The notes: a model not told the origin generated them from the letters alone. 64,000 bases of DNA from Novosphingobium sp. FKTRR1 (GCF_020404405.1 NZ_JAIZDA010000012.1:1-64000); one strand, 5' to 3'; positions 8,637-19,480 are shown, numbered from the stretch's first letter. Numbers and translations are program-made.

Positions 8637-10037
8637 ATGTCCCGACCAACCACACAGCAACGCTGGTTCAGCCTGATCATGCGCGCGATCTGGCGTGCCA
8701 GACCCGGTGCGGTGGCGATCTTGATCCTGTCCGCCTGTTCTGCACAGGCGCGCTTGCCTGAAGTCGATTACACGAAGCTGCGCATCACGCTCACGCGGTC
8801 GGCCTGTTTTGGGACTTGTCCGGATTATCGTTTGGTTATCCGTGGTGATGGACTGGTCGAGTTCTCCACGCAGGAGCAGGCGGTCGATGGCGTGGCGCAT
8901 CGTCATCGCCAAAACTCGGCGGCCGCCTTCGTGCGCGTTACGGGCAAACACTTTGCCCGCATCGACCGGGCGCAAATCGATGCGCTGCTACAGCAATTCC
9001 GCGAAGGGAATTTCTTCGCCTTGAAGGGCGAATATCGGGCGAGCGTGACGGATAGCCCGACTTATGTGGTGTCCATCGACACCGGGAATGGCGCGAAACG
9101 GGTGATCGATTACGTCGGGCGAGAGGTTGGCATGCCGCAGGCCGTGACCGACATCGAGAACGCGATCGACGCGACGGCTGGCTCGCGCCGCTGGATCGAG
9201 GGGACCGCCGAGGTCATTCCGCTGTTGCAAGCCGAAGGCACAAGGTTCGATGGCCCGGTGGGTGCGCAACTCATGCTGGCTGCCGCAGCGCGCGGCGATC
9301 TGGACATGATGGCGCGGCTTCAACACCTTGGCGTTGCGCCAGACGCCAGCGACCCGCTGGAAATAGCCGCCGCGCGCGAGCAACCTACGGCGTTATCATG
9401 GTTGCTCGATCATGGCGCAGGAAAGCGCCAGAGCGATTTGCGCAACGCCCTTCGCGCGGCGATCCAGAGCGACAGTCAGGGCAGCTACGATGTCATCCGG
9501 GCCAGGGTCGATCCAGCGGCGATCACGTCCGACGCTGCCACGGTGATGCTACGGATGGCGGCAGGCAACGGCAACGCAGCCATGGTGGCATGGCTGCTGA
9601 CGCTGCACCCCGAGGTTGACGGCTATGATCAGGCCACCGCGCAGAAAACGGCACTGTTCGAAGCAGCAAGCGGCAGTTGTTCTGATGATCGCGCGAAGGC
9701 GAAGTGTGATCGTGCCGGCGTGGTCCGAATGCTTTTGGATGCTGGCGCCGATCCAGTGCTGACGCGGTCGGATTATCGGCAAAGCGTGCTCCAATTCGTC
9801 GGCGATGCCAATGTTGCACGAATGCTGCTCAAGGCCGGGGCTGACCCGAATTATCGGGACGATGATGGGGAGCCGGTCATTTTCAGCATAGACGATGAAG
9901 CGACCGCGCTTGCGCTGATCGATGCCGGGATGAAATTGAATGCGGTGCGCCCAGCCGACAAGATGACGCTGCGAGGCTGGGCGCGATACCAGAAATGGCT
10001 GCACGTGCTGGCCCTGCTGCGAAGAGCCGGTTTGTAG
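8637..10037 (+). CDS. Lipoprotein with DUF6438 domain and ankyrin repeats
   Basis: A 466-residue predicted lipoprotein. After a short basic region, a hydrophobic stretch ends in a lipobox LSAC (Cys at about residue 34), which predicts outer-membrane or periplasmic location. Residues about 45-180 match DUF6438 (ITLTRSACFGTCPDYRLVIRGDGLVEF). The remainder contains helix-turn-helix ankyrin units such as AAARGDLDMMARLQHLGVAPDASDPLEIAA and MLLKAGADPNYRDDDGEPVI. The molecular partner is unknown. An internal ATG at 8679 gives a cleaner signal sequence and may be the true start. It follows the polysaccharide genes in the same direction after 113 bases. Confidence 0.75.
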   Translation: MSRPTTQQRWFSLIMRAIWRARPGAVAILILSACSAQARLPEVDYTKLRITLTRSACFGTCPDYRLVIRGDGLVEFSTQEQAVDGVAHRHRQNSAAAFVRVTGKHFARIDRAQIDALLQQFREGNFFALKGEYRASVTDSPTYVVSIDTGNGAKRVIDYVGREVGMPQAVTDIENAIDATAGSRRWIEGTAEVIPLLQAEGTRFDGPVGAQLMLAAAARGDLDMMARLQHLGVAPDASDPLEIAAAREQPTALSWLLDHGAGKRQSDLRNALRAAIQSDSQGSYDVIRARVDPAAITSDAATVMLRMAAGNGNAAMVAWLLTLHPEVDGYDQATAQKTALFEAASGSCSDDRAKAKCDRAGVVRMLLDAGADPVLTRSDYRQSVLQFVGDANVARMLLKAGADPNYRDDDGEPVIFSIDDEATALALIDAGMKLNAVRPADKMTLRGWARYQKWLHVLALLRRAGL

Positions 10038-10060
10038 CCTGTCGTTCCGGTTTCAGAGCG

Positions 10061-10088
10061 AAAAAGGGGGGCGGATCGCTCCACCCCC
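10061..10088 (-). terminator. Rho-independent terminator after the TonB-domain gene
   Basis: Read on the minus strand, GGGGG-T-GGA, a 4-base loop and TCC-G-CCCCC form an 8-bp stem with one mismatch (10067-10075 pairing with 10080-10088), followed by a run of five T. It lies 36 bases beyond the stop of the gene ending at 10124. Confidence 0.7.
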
Positions 10089-10123
10089 AGTCGTTCTGCT
10101 GTGACCGAAAGATCGAGAAGCGG

Positions 10124-10483
10124 TCAGAGCAGTTTCCAGGTGATCGGCACTGTGACCGAGGTCGCGCCGCCCGGCGGGGCGGGCAATTGACCGGCGCGGG
10201 CCGGCAGCGCGAGCGCTTCCTTGTCGAGCGTGGACGAGCCCGAGGGGGTAACCAGTTCGGTGCGGTCAACCCCGCCGCCTGCATTGATGAAGACCTTGAC
10301 CTTGGCGGTGCCTTCCTCGCCGCGCATCTGGGCGCTGCGGGGATAGGTCTGCTTGGCGGCAATCGCGCGGGCGACCGACTTCACCCAATCGGCCGACTGG
10401 GCAAGCACGGGCGTGGCGGTGGCGGCAAGCGCCAGACCGGCGGCGGAAAATGCGAACATCAGGCGGCGGGAAAGCGACATCAT
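10124..10483 (-). CDS. Periplasmic TonB C-terminal-domain protein
   Basis: A 119-residue protein with a signal peptide (MMSLSRRLMFAFSAAGLALAATATPVLAQ, about 28 residues) followed by a TonB C-terminal fold: QTYPRSAQMRGEEGTAKVKVFINAGGGV and the closing strand SVTVPITWKLL. Unlike TonB itself it has no retained membrane anchor or Pro-rich linker, so it is better described as a small secreted TonB-domain protein of unknown partner. The start at 10483 follows AAGGA by about 10 bases. ATGs one codon later and three codons earlier are alternatives. A terminator closes it downstream. Confidence 0.72.
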   Translation of the reverse strand: MMSLSRRLMFAFSAAGLALAATATPVLAQSADWVKSVARAIAAKQTYPRSAQMRGEEGTAKVKVFINAGGGVDRTELVTPSGSSTLDKEALALPARAGQLPAPPGGATSVTVPITWKLL

Positions 10484-10656
10484 GGGCAGCATTCCTTGGA
10501 AGTTTGGCAGCGGAATGGGCGGGCGTGCAGATCGGCCCGACCACCGCAAAGCGGCGATCAGCAGGTGGACCCTTCGCAAATGCTGCTTTGCAGCATGGCC
10601 GTTAGCTTGCGGCAAAGCAGTGCCTAGGGATGGGCCCTTAACACCAACCCAGCCGT

Positions 10657-12570
10657 TCAGAACTCGGACCAGTCGTCGGTGTCTGCCTTGACTGCTGCGT
10701 TGCCTTGGAACGCGGGTGCCGCACGGGTCGGTGCGGGCGATGGTGGCGGTGATGGCGGGGGCGGTGAAGGCGGGGCCGATGGCTGCGGGGCATATGCATC
10801 CGGGCGCAGCGTGGCCCTTGGCTGGAAGGGATCGTGCCGGGCATTGAGCGCGGACCCGCTGCCACCCAGGCTGAACCGTTCGAGCTGCGCCATCAGCCCC
10901 TCGGTCTCCTCCGACAGGTTGCGGGTTCCGGCCGAGGTCTCCTCGACCATCGCGGCGTTCTGCTGGGTGAACTGATCCATCGTCGCGACCATGCCCGAGA
11001 TTTCGGCGATGCCGCTGGCCTGCTTTTCTGCGGCTTCGGCGATTTCGTCGACCAGTCCCGATACCGAGCCGACTTCGCCGACGATCTGGCGCAGCGCCTC
11101 GCCGCTCGATTCGACCAGCGTGACCCCGCCGACGATTTGTTCGGTGCTGGTGGAAATCAGCGCCTTGATGTCTTTGGCGGCATCGGCGCTGCGCTGCGCC
11201 AGTGCGCGCACTTCGGTGGCGACAACGGCAAAGCCCTTGCCCGATTCGCCCGCGCGCGCCGCCTCGACCCCGGCGTTCAGCGCCAGCAGGTTGGTCTGGA
11301 AGGCGATGCCGTCGATCACGTTGACGATCTCGGCCATCTCGCGCGAGGATGCCTCGATCGAGCGCATGGCCCCGATCGCCTCGTGCGAGATGCCTTCGAC
11401 CCGGCCCGCAGTGGCGCGGGCCACAGCCAGTCGGCTGCTGGTCTGGCGGGCGTTGTCGGCAGTGATCTTCACCGCGCCGGAAAACTCGGACAGCGTCTTG
11501 GCGGTTTCGGCGATGGACGAGGCCTGTTGTTCGCTGCGGTTGGCCAGATCATGGGCGGCGGCGGCGATTTCGTGGGTGCCGACCCGGATCGTGCCGCAAC
11601 CGGTCACGATCTTGCCCAGCGCACCGGCCAATGTACCGACCGCCGCATTGTAATCGGCATGCAGCTTGGCCAGTGCGCCGCCGCCGGTTTCAGGCACATG
11701 ATAGTCGAGCTTGCCTTCAGCCAGTGCGGCAAGGCCACCGCCGATGGCGTCGATCGTGGCGCGCGTTTGGGCTGCGCGCGCCTTCTCCTCGTCGGCGCGT
11801 AGCTGATCGGCGGCGAACAGATCCTTGAACCGATCGAGCGCGCCAGCCAGCGCCCCGATTTCATCGCTTCGGCCAAGGCCGGGCAAGGCCACTTCCCTGT
11901 CACCGCCGACCAACTGGCCGACGGCTTCGCTCATGCGCTTGAGCGGGCGGGCGATGTTGTGCATCAACAGCACCAGCAGCAGGACCGCGACGGCCAGCCC
12001 TGCGCCGATGGCGCCGAACATGAACATGCGGGCCTGATCATAGATCGCCGCGCTTTGCGCCGACACCGCCGAGGCAGCCTTGCTGTCCTGATCGATCATG
12101 GCCAGCACGGTGTCTTCCATCGCGTAGAACTGATCGAGTGCCTCGCCATCGAGCATTGCCCTGGCGTTGGCATCGTGTGCCTGAGCCAGCCGGGTCAGTT
12201 CCTCGTTACGGCTGGTATAGGCGGTCCAGCTTTGCTTGAGCTGGCCAAGCGACTGTTTTTGCTGCGGCGATTCGGCGTGTTTGGCGTAGTCACCGAGCAG
12301 GCCGTCGATCACGGCCTGGGCGTTGCGGACCAGCTTTTCGGTGCGCGGCGATGGCGCGGCGACCAGATCGACCTGCTTGATCCGATATTGCGACAAATAG
12401 GCATGGATATCGCCCAGCGCCTGCGCCGAAGGCAGCCAACGGGTGCGCATTTCGGCCGAGAGCGCGTTGACCTCGCCGATCTTCTCGATCGAAACCAGTC
12501 CGGTTGCCGCCACCACAGCGAGCAACAGCGAAAACGCGGCAAGGATCTTTGCCGAGATATTGAACCGCAC
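10657..12570 (-). CDS. Methyl-accepting chemotaxis protein
   Basis: A 637-residue chemoreceptor. A membrane segment at about 8-28 and another at about 185-208 flank a helical ligand-binding region like 4HB_MCP. HAMP follows ([27 protein letters not shown]), then a second HAMP-like stretch and the signalling hairpin with [51 protein letters not shown] Pro/Ala-rich linker (about 590-622) leads to the terminal pentapeptide DWSEF, comparable to the flexible C-terminal tethers that recruit CheR/CheB. No che genes are in the window. It is divergent from the cyclophilin gene across about 170 bases. Confidence 0.9.
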   Translation of the reverse strand: MRFNISAKILAAFSLLLAVVAATGLVSIEKIGEVNALSAEMRTRWLPSAQALGDIHAYLSQYRIKQVDLVAAPSPRTEKLVRNAQAVIDGLLGDYAKHAESPQQKQSLGQLKQSWTAYTSRNEELTRLAQAHDANARAMLDGEALDQFYAMEDTVLAMIDQDSKAASAVSAQSAAIYDQARMFMFGAIGAGLAVAVLLLVLLMHNIARPLKRMSEAVGQLVGGDREVALPGLGRSDEIGALAGALDRFKDLFAADQLRADEEKARAAQTRATIDAIGGGLAALAEGKLDYHVPETGGGALAKLHADYNAAVGTLAGALGKIVTGCGTIRVGTHEIAAAAHDLANRSEQQASSIAETAKTLSEFSGAVKITADNARQTSSRLAVARATAGRVEGISHEAIGAMRSIEASSREMAEIVNVIDGIAFQTNLLALNAGVEAARAGESGKGFAVVATEVRALAQRSADAAKDIKALISTSTEQIVGGVTLVESSGEALRQIVGEVGSVSGLVDEIAEAAEKQASGIAEISGMVATMDQFTQQNAAMVEETSAGTRNLSEETEGLMAQLERFSLGGSGSALNARHDPFQPRATLRPDAYAPQPSAPPSPPPPSPPPSPAPTRAAPAFQGNAAVKADTDDWSEF

Positions 12571-12743
12571 CGGTCTGGCTCCTGCAGCGACCTCAGGCCT
12601 GTTGAAGGCGCGCTCTACCCATGTGCCGGTCGCCGAAGGGTAAGGACCGACCTGCGTATCCGTGCGGGGGAGCGGTTAACCAGCCGGACTCGAATGGACG
12701 ATCGGTGGTTGGCACGGGACCACAGGCCCGGCACGATGGCGCA

Positions 12744-13421
12744 ATGAACCGTCGATTCGCGCTTGTTGCGCTGCCGCTCTTTCTGGCCCTTGTGGCCGCT
12801 GCCCCGCCGCGTGGAGGTGTTCGCCATGCGGCGCCCGTGCCCGCGCCGATCCCGCTGGCCGATACGGTGCGGGTCGTCGTGACCACCGATCTTGGGCCGA
12901 TCGAGCTGGAGCTGGATGGCAAGCACGCGCCTGTCACCACCGCCAACTTTCTGCGCTATGTCGACACGCACCGGTATGACGGGATGACGTTCTATCGGGC
13001 GATGCATCTGGCCTGGGGAGAGCAGCCGAGCGGACTGGTGCAGGCGGGCGTGCGCGATCCACGCAAGCTGCTGCCGCCGATCGCGCACGAACCCACCAGC
13101 CAGACCGGCCTTTCGCACAAGGCGGGCGCAGTCTCGATGGCGCGCTTTGCGCCGGGCACGGCAACGTCGGACTTCTCGATCCTGCTGTCGGACATGCAGG
13201 GGCTCGACGCCGATCCCAAGGCGACCGACCCCGAGGCGCAAGCGGGCTTCGCGGTGTTCGGCCACGTGGTCGCGGGCATGGATGTGGTGCGCAAGATCTG
13301 GGACGCGCCACGCAGCGCGACCGAGGGGGAGGGCGCGCTCAAGGGCCAGATGCTCAGCCCCCCGGTCAAGATGCTGACGGTGCGGCGCGCGCCCCTGCCG
13401 GTGGTTCAACCGGCGCCCTGA
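12744..13421 (+). CDS. Periplasmic cyclophilin-type peptidyl-prolyl isomerase
   Basis: A 225-residue cyclophilin with a signal peptide (MNRRFALVALPLFLALVAAAPP). The fold begins at VRVVVTTDLGPIELELDGKHAPVTTANFLRYVDTHRYDGMTFYRAM and continues to SDFSILLSDMQGLD and FAVFGHVVAGMDVVRKI. The catalytic FHR-type motif appears as FYRAM, and the usual active-site Phe/Gln region is less standard (LVQAG), so activity may be modest. It should act on prolyl bonds of exported proteins. The start at 12744 was chosen because it begins the signal peptide; the frame is open for 41 more codons upstream with no export signal. Confidence 0.85.
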   Translation: MNRRFALVALPLFLALVAAAPPRGGVRHAAPVPAPIPLADTVRVVVTTDLGPIELELDGKHAPVTTANFLRYVDTHRYDGMTFYRAMHLAWGEQPSGLVQAGVRDPRKLLPPIAHEPTSQTGLSHKAGAVSMARFAPGTATSDFSILLSDMQGLDADPKATDPEAQAGFAVFGHVVAGMDVVRKIWDAPRSATEGEGALKGQMLSPPVKMLTVRRAPLPVVQPAP

Positions 13422-13434
13422 CCGGGCAAGACCT

Positions 13435-15210
13435 TCACGAAGGGCAGTCGACCGGCGTGCCTTGCCCCTTGCGGAACAGCACGAAGCGATAGCGGTAGGC
13501 ATCGCCGCCAAAGGTACGGTTGGGCCCGACCAGCACGTCTACCTTGTCGCCCAAGGAAAGGTCGAGCGGAACCGGATCGATCGTCAGCGAGGCCGTGACC
13601 ACGCGGGCAAACAGCACTTTGCCATTGCGCAGCACGGTCAGGTCGACCCCATCGCCGCTCGCCGCCTTGACCATGCAACCGCGCAGTTCCAGCGCCTGCG
13701 TTTGCGGTGCGGTGTAGCGCAGCCCGGTGCGGACAGGGTTGGTGCCGTCGCCTGCCGGGGCGGCGCTGGTCGTACCGATGCGCAAAGGACGCAAGCCCTT
13801 GGCGCCGAAATAGCTGTCGAACTGATCGTTGAACAATGCCAACGGAGTGTAGGCGAGCTTGGTCGGTGGCCCACCGACGGCATAGGCGCGCCATTGCGCG
13901 GTGGCCCAACCCATCAGCGAATCGGCCACCCAGTCGCTTGCGCCGGGTTGCAAGGCGGTGGTGCCGCGCACGATCAGCGGTGCCTCACCGATCATGACAG
14001 GACCGCTCACCGCGCTCCCCATTGCATCGGTCACGCTCCCGCCGGCGCCGATGAAAAGGCTGCGCGGTGCGCCCCAGATCACCGTGGTCTCGGCGCCAAA
14101 GCGCCAGGCAAACAGCAGCGGATCACCCAGATCGACCCGTGTCGGCCGCCCCAGCGCCAGAACGGGTTGCAGCGCGGCAAAGGCCCGGCCCTGTGGCTTG
14201 ACCCCGCCATCGTGAATCAGCCCCATGTCGGGAAACCACGTCTGGTCGAGCAGGGCATACCATGAGGCGACCGGCACCCCGGCGCCCGCCAGCAACGTGG
14301 CCTGCTTGACGAGTTCGCCCGCCGCAAAGGCGGTGTCGGGGCTGTCGACGCTGAACTCGGTCGCCCACACCGGCACGCGCCGCCCGGCGGCGGTCATCGC
14401 CGCGTCCAGATTGGCCAGTTCGATATCAAGCCCTTCGCCGCGCAGGCGATAGGGATGGACCGAGATGGCATCGACGTGCGCCAGCAGCCCAGCGGCGAAG
14501 AACGGCTTGAGGAAGCCGGTGGCGATCATGTTGGTCGATCCCGCCACCACCGGCACGCGGCCGCCCAACCGTGCTTTCACCGCGTGGGCCAAGGCGACAT
14601 AGGCCTTCGGTGCGTCGGTTCCTGCGGGAAAGGCCATGTTGCTGCCGCCGTTCAACTCGTTGCCCAGTTGGATGCCCGCAAGACAAGTGCCGAAACGTGT
14701 GGCCAGCGCATCGAGATAAGCGGCATAGGCGGCCTGCCCGGTGGCGGTGGTCACCCATTTGCCGCCATCGTACAGCGGGTTGGCGGGCGGCACGGTCACG
14801 ATCAGGCGCAAGCCACGGGCACACGCCGCTTGCAGCGCCTGTGCCGCCGGGCCGGTGAAGTTGTAGGTGCCGGGGGTCGGCTCTGCTGCGCTCCACGCCA
14901 ACGAATCGCGCAGCAGTGGCGCGCCAAGCTGGGTCGCCTGCGCCAGCGCGGATTGCGACCAGCCTTGGGAAAAGTGCGTCTGCGTGCCGAATTGCATCCC
15001 CGCCGTTGCCGTGTTGGCCGAGGACGCCGGCGGGAGCGGCGTGGCGTTGGGCACTGGGGCGACGGCAGCAGCGGTTGCCGCCAGCGTCGCCAGTACGACC
15101 GGCTTGGCGCCTGACCCGCCGGAGCTGGTGTTCAGGGCCACCGCAGCATAGGCCGCCATCGAAACAAGAGTGCTGAGCATGACCGGCATGATCCGGTGTC
15201 CGGGCTTCAT
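13435..15210 (-). CDS. Secreted TIM-barrel glycoside hydrolase (GH39/GH5-like)
   Basis: A 591-residue protein with a hydrophobic export segment (MKPGHRIMPVMLSTLVSMAAYAAVAL), an Ala/Pro-rich spacer and a TIM barrel. The acid/base loop reads IQLGNELNGG and the nucleophile loop VPVWATEFSVDS, the two catalytic Glu positions of clan GH-A. SVHPYRLRG and DQTWFPDMGLI are further barrel loops. A beta-rich C-terminal region of about 250 residues follows. The family within the clan is uncertain. The start at 15210 has GGAG 9 bases upstream. It is isolated, downstream of the biotin operon on the same strand; its substrate could be the cell's own exopolysaccharide. Confidence 0.72.
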   Translation of the reverse strand: MKPGHRIMPVMLSTLVSMAAYAAVALNTSSGGSGAKPVVLATLAATAAAVAPVPNATPLPPASSANTATAGMQFGTQTHFSQGWSQSALAQATQLGAPLLRDSLAWSAAEPTPGTYNFTGPAAQALQAACARGLRLIVTVPPANPLYDGGKWVTTATGQAAYAAYLDALATRFGTCLAGIQLGNELNGGSNMAFPAGTDAPKAYVALAHAVKARLGGRVPVVAGSTNMIATGFLKPFFAAGLLAHVDAISVHPYRLRGEGLDIELANLDAAMTAAGRRVPVWATEFSVDSPDTAFAAGELVKQATLLAGAGVPVASWYALLDQTWFPDMGLIHDGGVKPQGRAFAALQPVLALGRPTRVDLGDPLLFAWRFGAETTVIWGAPRSLFIGAGGSVTDAMGSAVSGPVMIGEAPLIVRGTTALQPGASDWVADSLMGWATAQWRAYAVGGPPTKLAYTPLALFNDQFDSYFGAKGLRPLRIGTTSAAPAGDGTNPVRTGLRYTAPQTQALELRGCMVKAASGDGVDLTVLRNGKVLFARVVTASLTIDPVPLDLSLGDKVDVLVGPNRTFGGDAYRYRFVLFRKGQGTPVDCPS

Positions 15211-15364
15211 TGCGCAAGGCTCCACTTCATCCACTTTCGAGCGATGAAATGGCAGCGCGGGCTTTAACGCGCGCCGCAAGGATGCAATTAATGCACTGGT
15301 TTTCTTCGTTTATTCTAACTGAATAGGCGCTAAGGGAAAGTGCCTGGATTGACTGCCGAGCGGA

Positions 15365-16621
15365 TCAAACCGCCTGGTCAGCCGCTTCCGCAATCGCACC
15401 GACGATCGCCGCGCGCACGGTGGCAAGGTCATTCTCGTCGATGCAGTAGGGCGGCATCAGGTAGATCGTGTTACCCAACGGGCGCAGCAGCACCCCGGCC
15501 TTGCGGAAGCTGGCCATCAGGCGTGGGGCCAGAGCCGAGAGATAGCCGCCGTCGGGCACGGCAAGGTCGAACGCGGCGATGGTGCCGGTGCGGCGCGGAT
15601 TGGTGACGCCGGGCAGGTCGGCCAGACTGTCGAGCAAGGCTTGCAACCGCGCGCCCAGCACGGCGATGCGCTCGCGCACCGGCTCTTCGCGCCACAGCGC
15701 CAGGTTGGCGACGGCCGCCGCGCAGGCGATCGGATTGGCGGTATAGCTGGACGAATGGTAGAACATCCTGGCCCGGTCGGTCGACCAGTGCGCGCGGAAG
15801 ATGGGTTCTTGCGCCATGGTCACCGCCAGCGGCATCGACCCGCCGGTCAACCCCTTGGCCAGACACAGGATATCGGGCACGACATCGGCCTGTTCGCAGG
15901 CGAGCAACGTGCCGGTGCGGCCCCAGCCGGTCATCACTTCGTCGGCGATCAGCAAGACGCCGTGTGCGCGGCAGATGGCCGCCATCTGCGCCAGCAACGC
16001 GGGCGAATACATCAGCATGCCCCCAGCACCGAGCACCAGCGGCTCGACGATGAATGCGGCAGGACCGGCGCGGCAGGCCTGCTCCAGCGCCTCAAGCGTG
16101 TTGGCACCATCGCCCAACGGGAACGGAATGGTCCCCACATCGAACAACAGCGGCGCATAAGGCGCGTTGAATACCCCGCGCGCGCCGACCGACATCGCGC
16201 CGATGGTATCGCCGTGATAGCTGTGTTCCAGCACCAGAATGCGGCTGCGCCCGGTCCCGGTATGCGCGTGAAAGCCCAGCGCCATTTTCAGCGCGACTTC
16301 GACACAAGTCGATCCGCTGTCGGAAAAGAACACGCGGGTCAATTCGGGCGGCAGCAGCGCGGTCAGACCGGCGGCCACTGCCTCGGCCGGTTCATGCGTC
16401 CACCCGGCAAAGATCAACTGGTCGAGCTTGGCCGCCTGAGCCTGAATGGCGGCGACGATGCGCGGGTGGTTGTGGCCATGCGTGGTCACCCACCAGCTTG
16501 AAATGCCATCGATCACGCGGGTGCCGTCGGCGGTGTAGAGCGCGGCCCCTTCGGCGCGCACGACCGTGGGGATCGGCTCTTCCAGCCCGTGCTGGGTGAA
16601 CGGGTGCCAGACCGCACTCAT
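15365..16621 (-). CDS. bioA: Adenosylmethionine-8-amino-7-oxononanoate aminotransferase
   Basis: A 418-residue PLP enzyme of biotin synthesis converting KAPA to DAPA with S-adenosylmethionine as amino donor. Signature segments: VWHPFTQH at the N-terminus, [16 protein letters not shown] (about 38-53), [31 protein letters not shown] with the PLP-binding Asp, and [10 protein letters not shown] containing the Schiff-base Lys. Length is standard. Its ATG overlaps the bioD stop by 4 bases (16618-16621). It is the last gene of the bioBFDA operon. Confidence 0.96.
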   Translation of the reverse strand: MSAVWHPFTQHGLEEPIPTVVRAEGAALYTADGTRVIDGISSWWVTTHGHNHPRIVAAIQAQAAKLDQLIFAGWTHEPAEAVAAGLTALLPPELTRVFFSDSGSTCVEVALKMALGFHAHTGTGRSRILVLEHSYHGDTIGAMSVGARGVFNAPYAPLLFDVGTIPFPLGDGANTLEALEQACRAGPAAFIVEPLVLGAGGMLMYSPALLAQMAAICRAHGVLLIADEVMTGWGRTGTLLACEQADVVPDILCLAKGLTGGSMPLAVTMAQEPIFRAHWSTDRARMFYHSSSYTANPIACAAAVANLALWREEPVRERIAVLGARLQALLDSLADLPGVTNPRRTGTIAAFDLAVPDGGYLSALAPRLMASFRKAGVLLRPLGNTIYLMPPYCIDENDLATVRAAIVGAIAEAADQAV

Positions 16622-17238
16622 ATGAAATCGTCCCGCAGGAAGTGCGCGGCAAAGGCTTCGGCGAGCGCATGCGGATTAAGGTCGGGCAGCACCGGCAGGC
16701 AGCCCAGACGGCGGACTTTGCCGATCTGAGCGATCGTCGCCGCGTTGTCCTCGTTCGCCTCCCCCACGAAGGCTACGCCGTGGATGGGAACGCCGCGCGC
16801 GCGAAGCGCCTCGATGGTCAGCAGGCTGTGGTTGATCGTGCCAAGCGCCGTGCGCGCGACCACGATAACCGGCAGACCCCAGCGCGCGAACACATCGGCA
16901 TAAAGCACGGTGCGTGTTACCGGCACCAGCGCGCCGCCAGCGCCTTCGACCACCAGCGGCCGCTGCGGCGGCAGGGTCAGCCGGTCGGGGTCGATGGCAA
17001 TGCCGTCCAACTCGGCAGCGCGGTGCGGCGACAGTGGCTCGGTCAGGCGATAGGCTTCGGGCACGATGCGGTCAGCAGAAAGGCCGGCCAGCCGCGCGAC
17101 TTCATCCTTGTCGGCGCCATCGGCCAGGCCGGATTGCACCGGCTTCCAGTAATGCGCGCCCAGCGCCCCGGCCAGGGCAGCGGCGAACACGGTCTTGCCG
17201 ATGCCGGTGTCGGTTCCGGTGACGACGAACGCGGTCAT
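16618..17238 (-). CDS. bioD: Dethiobiotin synthetase
   Basis: A 206-residue ATP-dependent carboxylase that closes the ureido ring of dethiobiotin from DAPA and CO2. The P-loop [15 protein letters not shown] (residues 7-21) and the following YWKPVQSGL with its substrate-contacting Lys are intact, as is [12 protein letters not shown] (about 95-106). Length matches the family. Both ends are coupled to neighbours by ATGA overlaps with bioF and bioA. Confidence 0.95.
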   Translation of the reverse strand: MTAFVVTGTDTGIGKTVFAAALAGALGAHYWKPVQSGLADGADKDEVARLAGLSADRIVPEAYRLTEPLSPHRAAELDGIAIDPDRLTLPPQRPLVVEGAGGALVPVTRTVLYADVFARWGLPVIVVARTALGTINHSLLTIEALRARGVPIHGVAFVGEANEDNAATIAQIGKVRRLGCLPVLPDLNPHALAEAFAAHFLRDDFI

Positions 17239-18389
17239 GCCAAGGCCTCTTTCAGCGCCAGCGCCAGTGCATCGACATCGGCGGTGGCGACGTTGCGGGT
17301 CAGCGAGATGCGCAACCGGCTGGTGCCCTGTGGCACGGTCGGCGGGCGGATGCCGCGCACGTCGAACCCGGCGGCCTGCAGCTTGCCAGCCACTACCATG
17401 GTCCGCGCATCGTCGTGCAGGATCAGCGGCAGGATCTGCGTGCCGGTGGCCTGCGCGCCCAGCGGCGCCAGCACGCGTTCGGCATGCGCGATCGTCGCGT
17501 GCAGGTCGGTACGGCGTTCGGGCTCATCGGCCAGCATGCGCAACGCCTCGCGCACAGCGGCGGCGACCAGCGGCGACGGCGCGGTCGAGAAGATGAAGGG
17601 GCGGCCCCGATTGACCAGAAAGTCGCGCACCACTTGCGGCCCCAGCACCAGCGCGCCTTCGCAGCCCAGCGCCTTGCCGCACGTGCGCAGCACTATCGTA
17701 TCGGGGCGTCCGTCGAGCCCGCCCGCAAGGCCGCGTCCGTTGGTGCCGAACACGCCGGTGGCATGGGCCTCGTCGATCAGCAGAACCGCGTCGTAGCGTT
17801 CGGCCACCGCCACCAGATCGGCCAGCGGCGCGCTATCACCGTCCATCGAATAGAGCGATTCGAACGCCAGCCAGATGCGGCCGGTATGTCCGGCAGCGCG
17901 CCATTCCTGCGCGGCGTCGGCAAAGCCTTGCGCATCGTTGTGCGGCGCGGCCACGGCGGTCGCCCGCGTCAGCCGCAGCCCTTCGTGCATCGAGGCGTGG
18001 ATCAGTTCGTCATGGACGATCAGGTCATCGCGCTGGGGCAGGGTGGACAGCAGCGCGACATTGGCGGCGTAGCCCGATGAGAAGAACAGCGCCGCCTCGC
18101 TGCCGAAGAACGCGGCGGCTTCGGTTTCGAGCGCTTCGTGTTCGGGGTCGTTGCCGCGCAGCAGCCGCGATCCGCCCGAACCGAGCGGCACCCCGCGCGC
18201 AATGGCCGCCCCCACCGCTTGGGCGAGGCGTGGGGCACCGGCCATGGCAAGGTAGTCGTTCGACGAAAAATCGGTGCCCCGGCGCGCGCTCAACGACCGC
18301 AGGCGCGCCTTGGCCGACAGCGCGGACAAGTCTGCCCGATGCGCATCCCAAAGCGAGGCTGCGCGCGTGGTCGTCATGCCGTCAGCCAT
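17235..18389 (-). CDS. bioF: 8-amino-7-oxononanoate synthase
   Basis: A 384-residue PLP-dependent alpha-oxoamine synthase, condensing L-alanine with pimeloyl-ACP/CoA to KAPA. Hallmarks: [11 protein letters not shown] (about 41-51), [57 protein letters not shown] and [12 protein letters not shown] with the PLP lysine. The ATG at 18389 lies 5 bases after the bioB stop, and a second ATG four codons in is equally possible. It is the second gene of the operon. Confidence 0.95.
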   Translation of the reverse strand: MADGMTTTRAASLWDAHRADLSALSAKARLRSLSARRGTDFSSNDYLAMAGAPRLAQAVGAAIARGVPLGSGGSRLLRGNDPEHEALETEAAAFFGSEAALFFSSGYAANVALLSTLPQRDDLIVHDELIHASMHEGLRLTRATAVAAPHNDAQGFADAAQEWRAAGHTGRIWLAFESLYSMDGDSAPLADLVAVAERYDAVLLIDEAHATGVFGTNGRGLAGGLDGRPDTIVLRTCGKALGCEGALVLGPQVVRDFLVNRGRPFIFSTAPSPLVAAAVREALRMLADEPERRTDLHATIAHAERVLAPLGAQATGTQILPLILHDDARTMVVAGKLQAAGFDVRGIRPPTVPQGTSRLRISLTRNVATADVDALALALKEALA

Positions 18390-18394
18390 GCCGG

Positions 18395-19468
18395 TCAGGC
18401 CGCGCAGCCGCCCGAACAGCCGCCCACGGCCTTCATCGCGCGCAACGGTTCTTCACCCTGCATCGGCTTCAACCCCAGCCGGGCGAACAGCGCGGCGTCG
18501 GCGTCGTCACCGGCATTGGCGGCGGTGAGCAGGCGGTCGCCGGTGAAGATCGAGTTGGCCCCGGCCATGAAGCACAGCGCCTGCGTCGCCTCGCTCATGC
18601 TCTCGCGCCCGGCGGACAGGCGCACCATGCTGAGCGGCATGGTGATCCGCGCGACGGCAACGGTGCGGACGAACTCGATATCGTCGATCTTGGCAAGCGG
18701 GGTATCGGCCAGCATGTCGCCCAGCACGGTGCCCTTGATCGGCACCAGCGCGTTGACCGGCACGCTTTCGGGATGCGCTTCCAGCGTTGCCAGCGCGTGG
18801 ATGAAGCCCACGCGGTCGGCGCGGGTTTCGCCCATGCCGACGATCCCGCCCGAGCAGACATTGATCCCGGCGGCGCGGACTTGCGCCAGCGTATCGAGCC
18901 GGTCGGCGAAGGTGCGGGTGGTGATCACGTCGCCATAGCGTTCGGGCGATGTGTCGATGTTGTGGTTGTAGTAATCGAGGCCCGCTTCGGCCAGTTGGGC
19001 GGTCTGCTCGGCCGTCAGCATGCCGAGCGTCATGCAGGTTTCCATGCCCATCTCGCGCACGCCCTTCACCATCGCGATGATCGCGGGCATGTCGCGGTCC
19101 TTGGGGTTGCGCCAGGCGGCGCCCATGCAGAACCGCTTGGAGCCATTGTCGCGCGCCTGAGCGGCCGATTGCAACACCGCCTGCACTTCCATCAGCTTGG
19201 TTGCCTGAACCCCGCTGTCGGCCTTGACCGATTGCGCGCAATAGCCGCAATCCTCGGGGCAGCCGCCGGTCTTGATCGACAGCAGTGTGCACAGTTGCAC
19301 TTCGTCGGCGCGATGGCGCGCGCGGTGAACTTCGGCGGCGCGGAACACGAGTTCGGTGAAGGGCAGGTCGAACAGCGCGGCGATCTCCTCGCGCGTCCAG
19401 TCGGTGCGCACGGCGGGAACGGCGGCATCGCTGGTGCCGGTGGCATCGATCCGGGTGGGCGCGTTCAT
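18395..19468 (-). CDS. bioB: Biotin synthase (radical SAM)
   Basis: A 357-residue radical-SAM enzyme inserting sulfur into dethiobiotin. The SAM-cluster motif is CPEDCGYC within [14 protein letters not shown]. Further conserved segments are [27 protein letters not shown] and [11 protein letters not shown]; the C-terminus ends GGCSGGCAA. The start at 19468 has GGAG 8 bases upstream. An in-frame GTG-ATG pair 11-12 codons earlier was produced by a 19-bp duplication and lacks a ribosome site. It leads bioBFDA. No BioR-type palindrome was found in the upstream 230 bases, so regulation is not evident. Confidence 0.95.
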   Translation of the reverse strand: MNAPTRIDATGTSDAAVPAVRTDWTREEIAALFDLPFTELVFRAAEVHRARHRADEVQLCTLLSIKTGGCPEDCGYCAQSVKADSGVQATKLMEVQAVLQSAAQARDNGSKRFCMGAAWRNPKDRDMPAIIAMVKGVREMGMETCMTLGMLTAEQTAQLAEAGLDYYNHNIDTSPERYGDVITTRTFADRLDTLAQVRAAGINVCSGGIVGMGETRADRVGFIHALATLEAHPESVPVNALVPIKGTVLGDMLADTPLAKIDDIEFVRTVAVARITMPLSMVRLSAGRESMSEATQALCFMAGANSIFTGDRLLTAANAGDDADAALFARLGLKPMQGEEPLRAMKAVGGCSGGCAA

Positions 19469-19480
19469 CGTCAACTCTCC

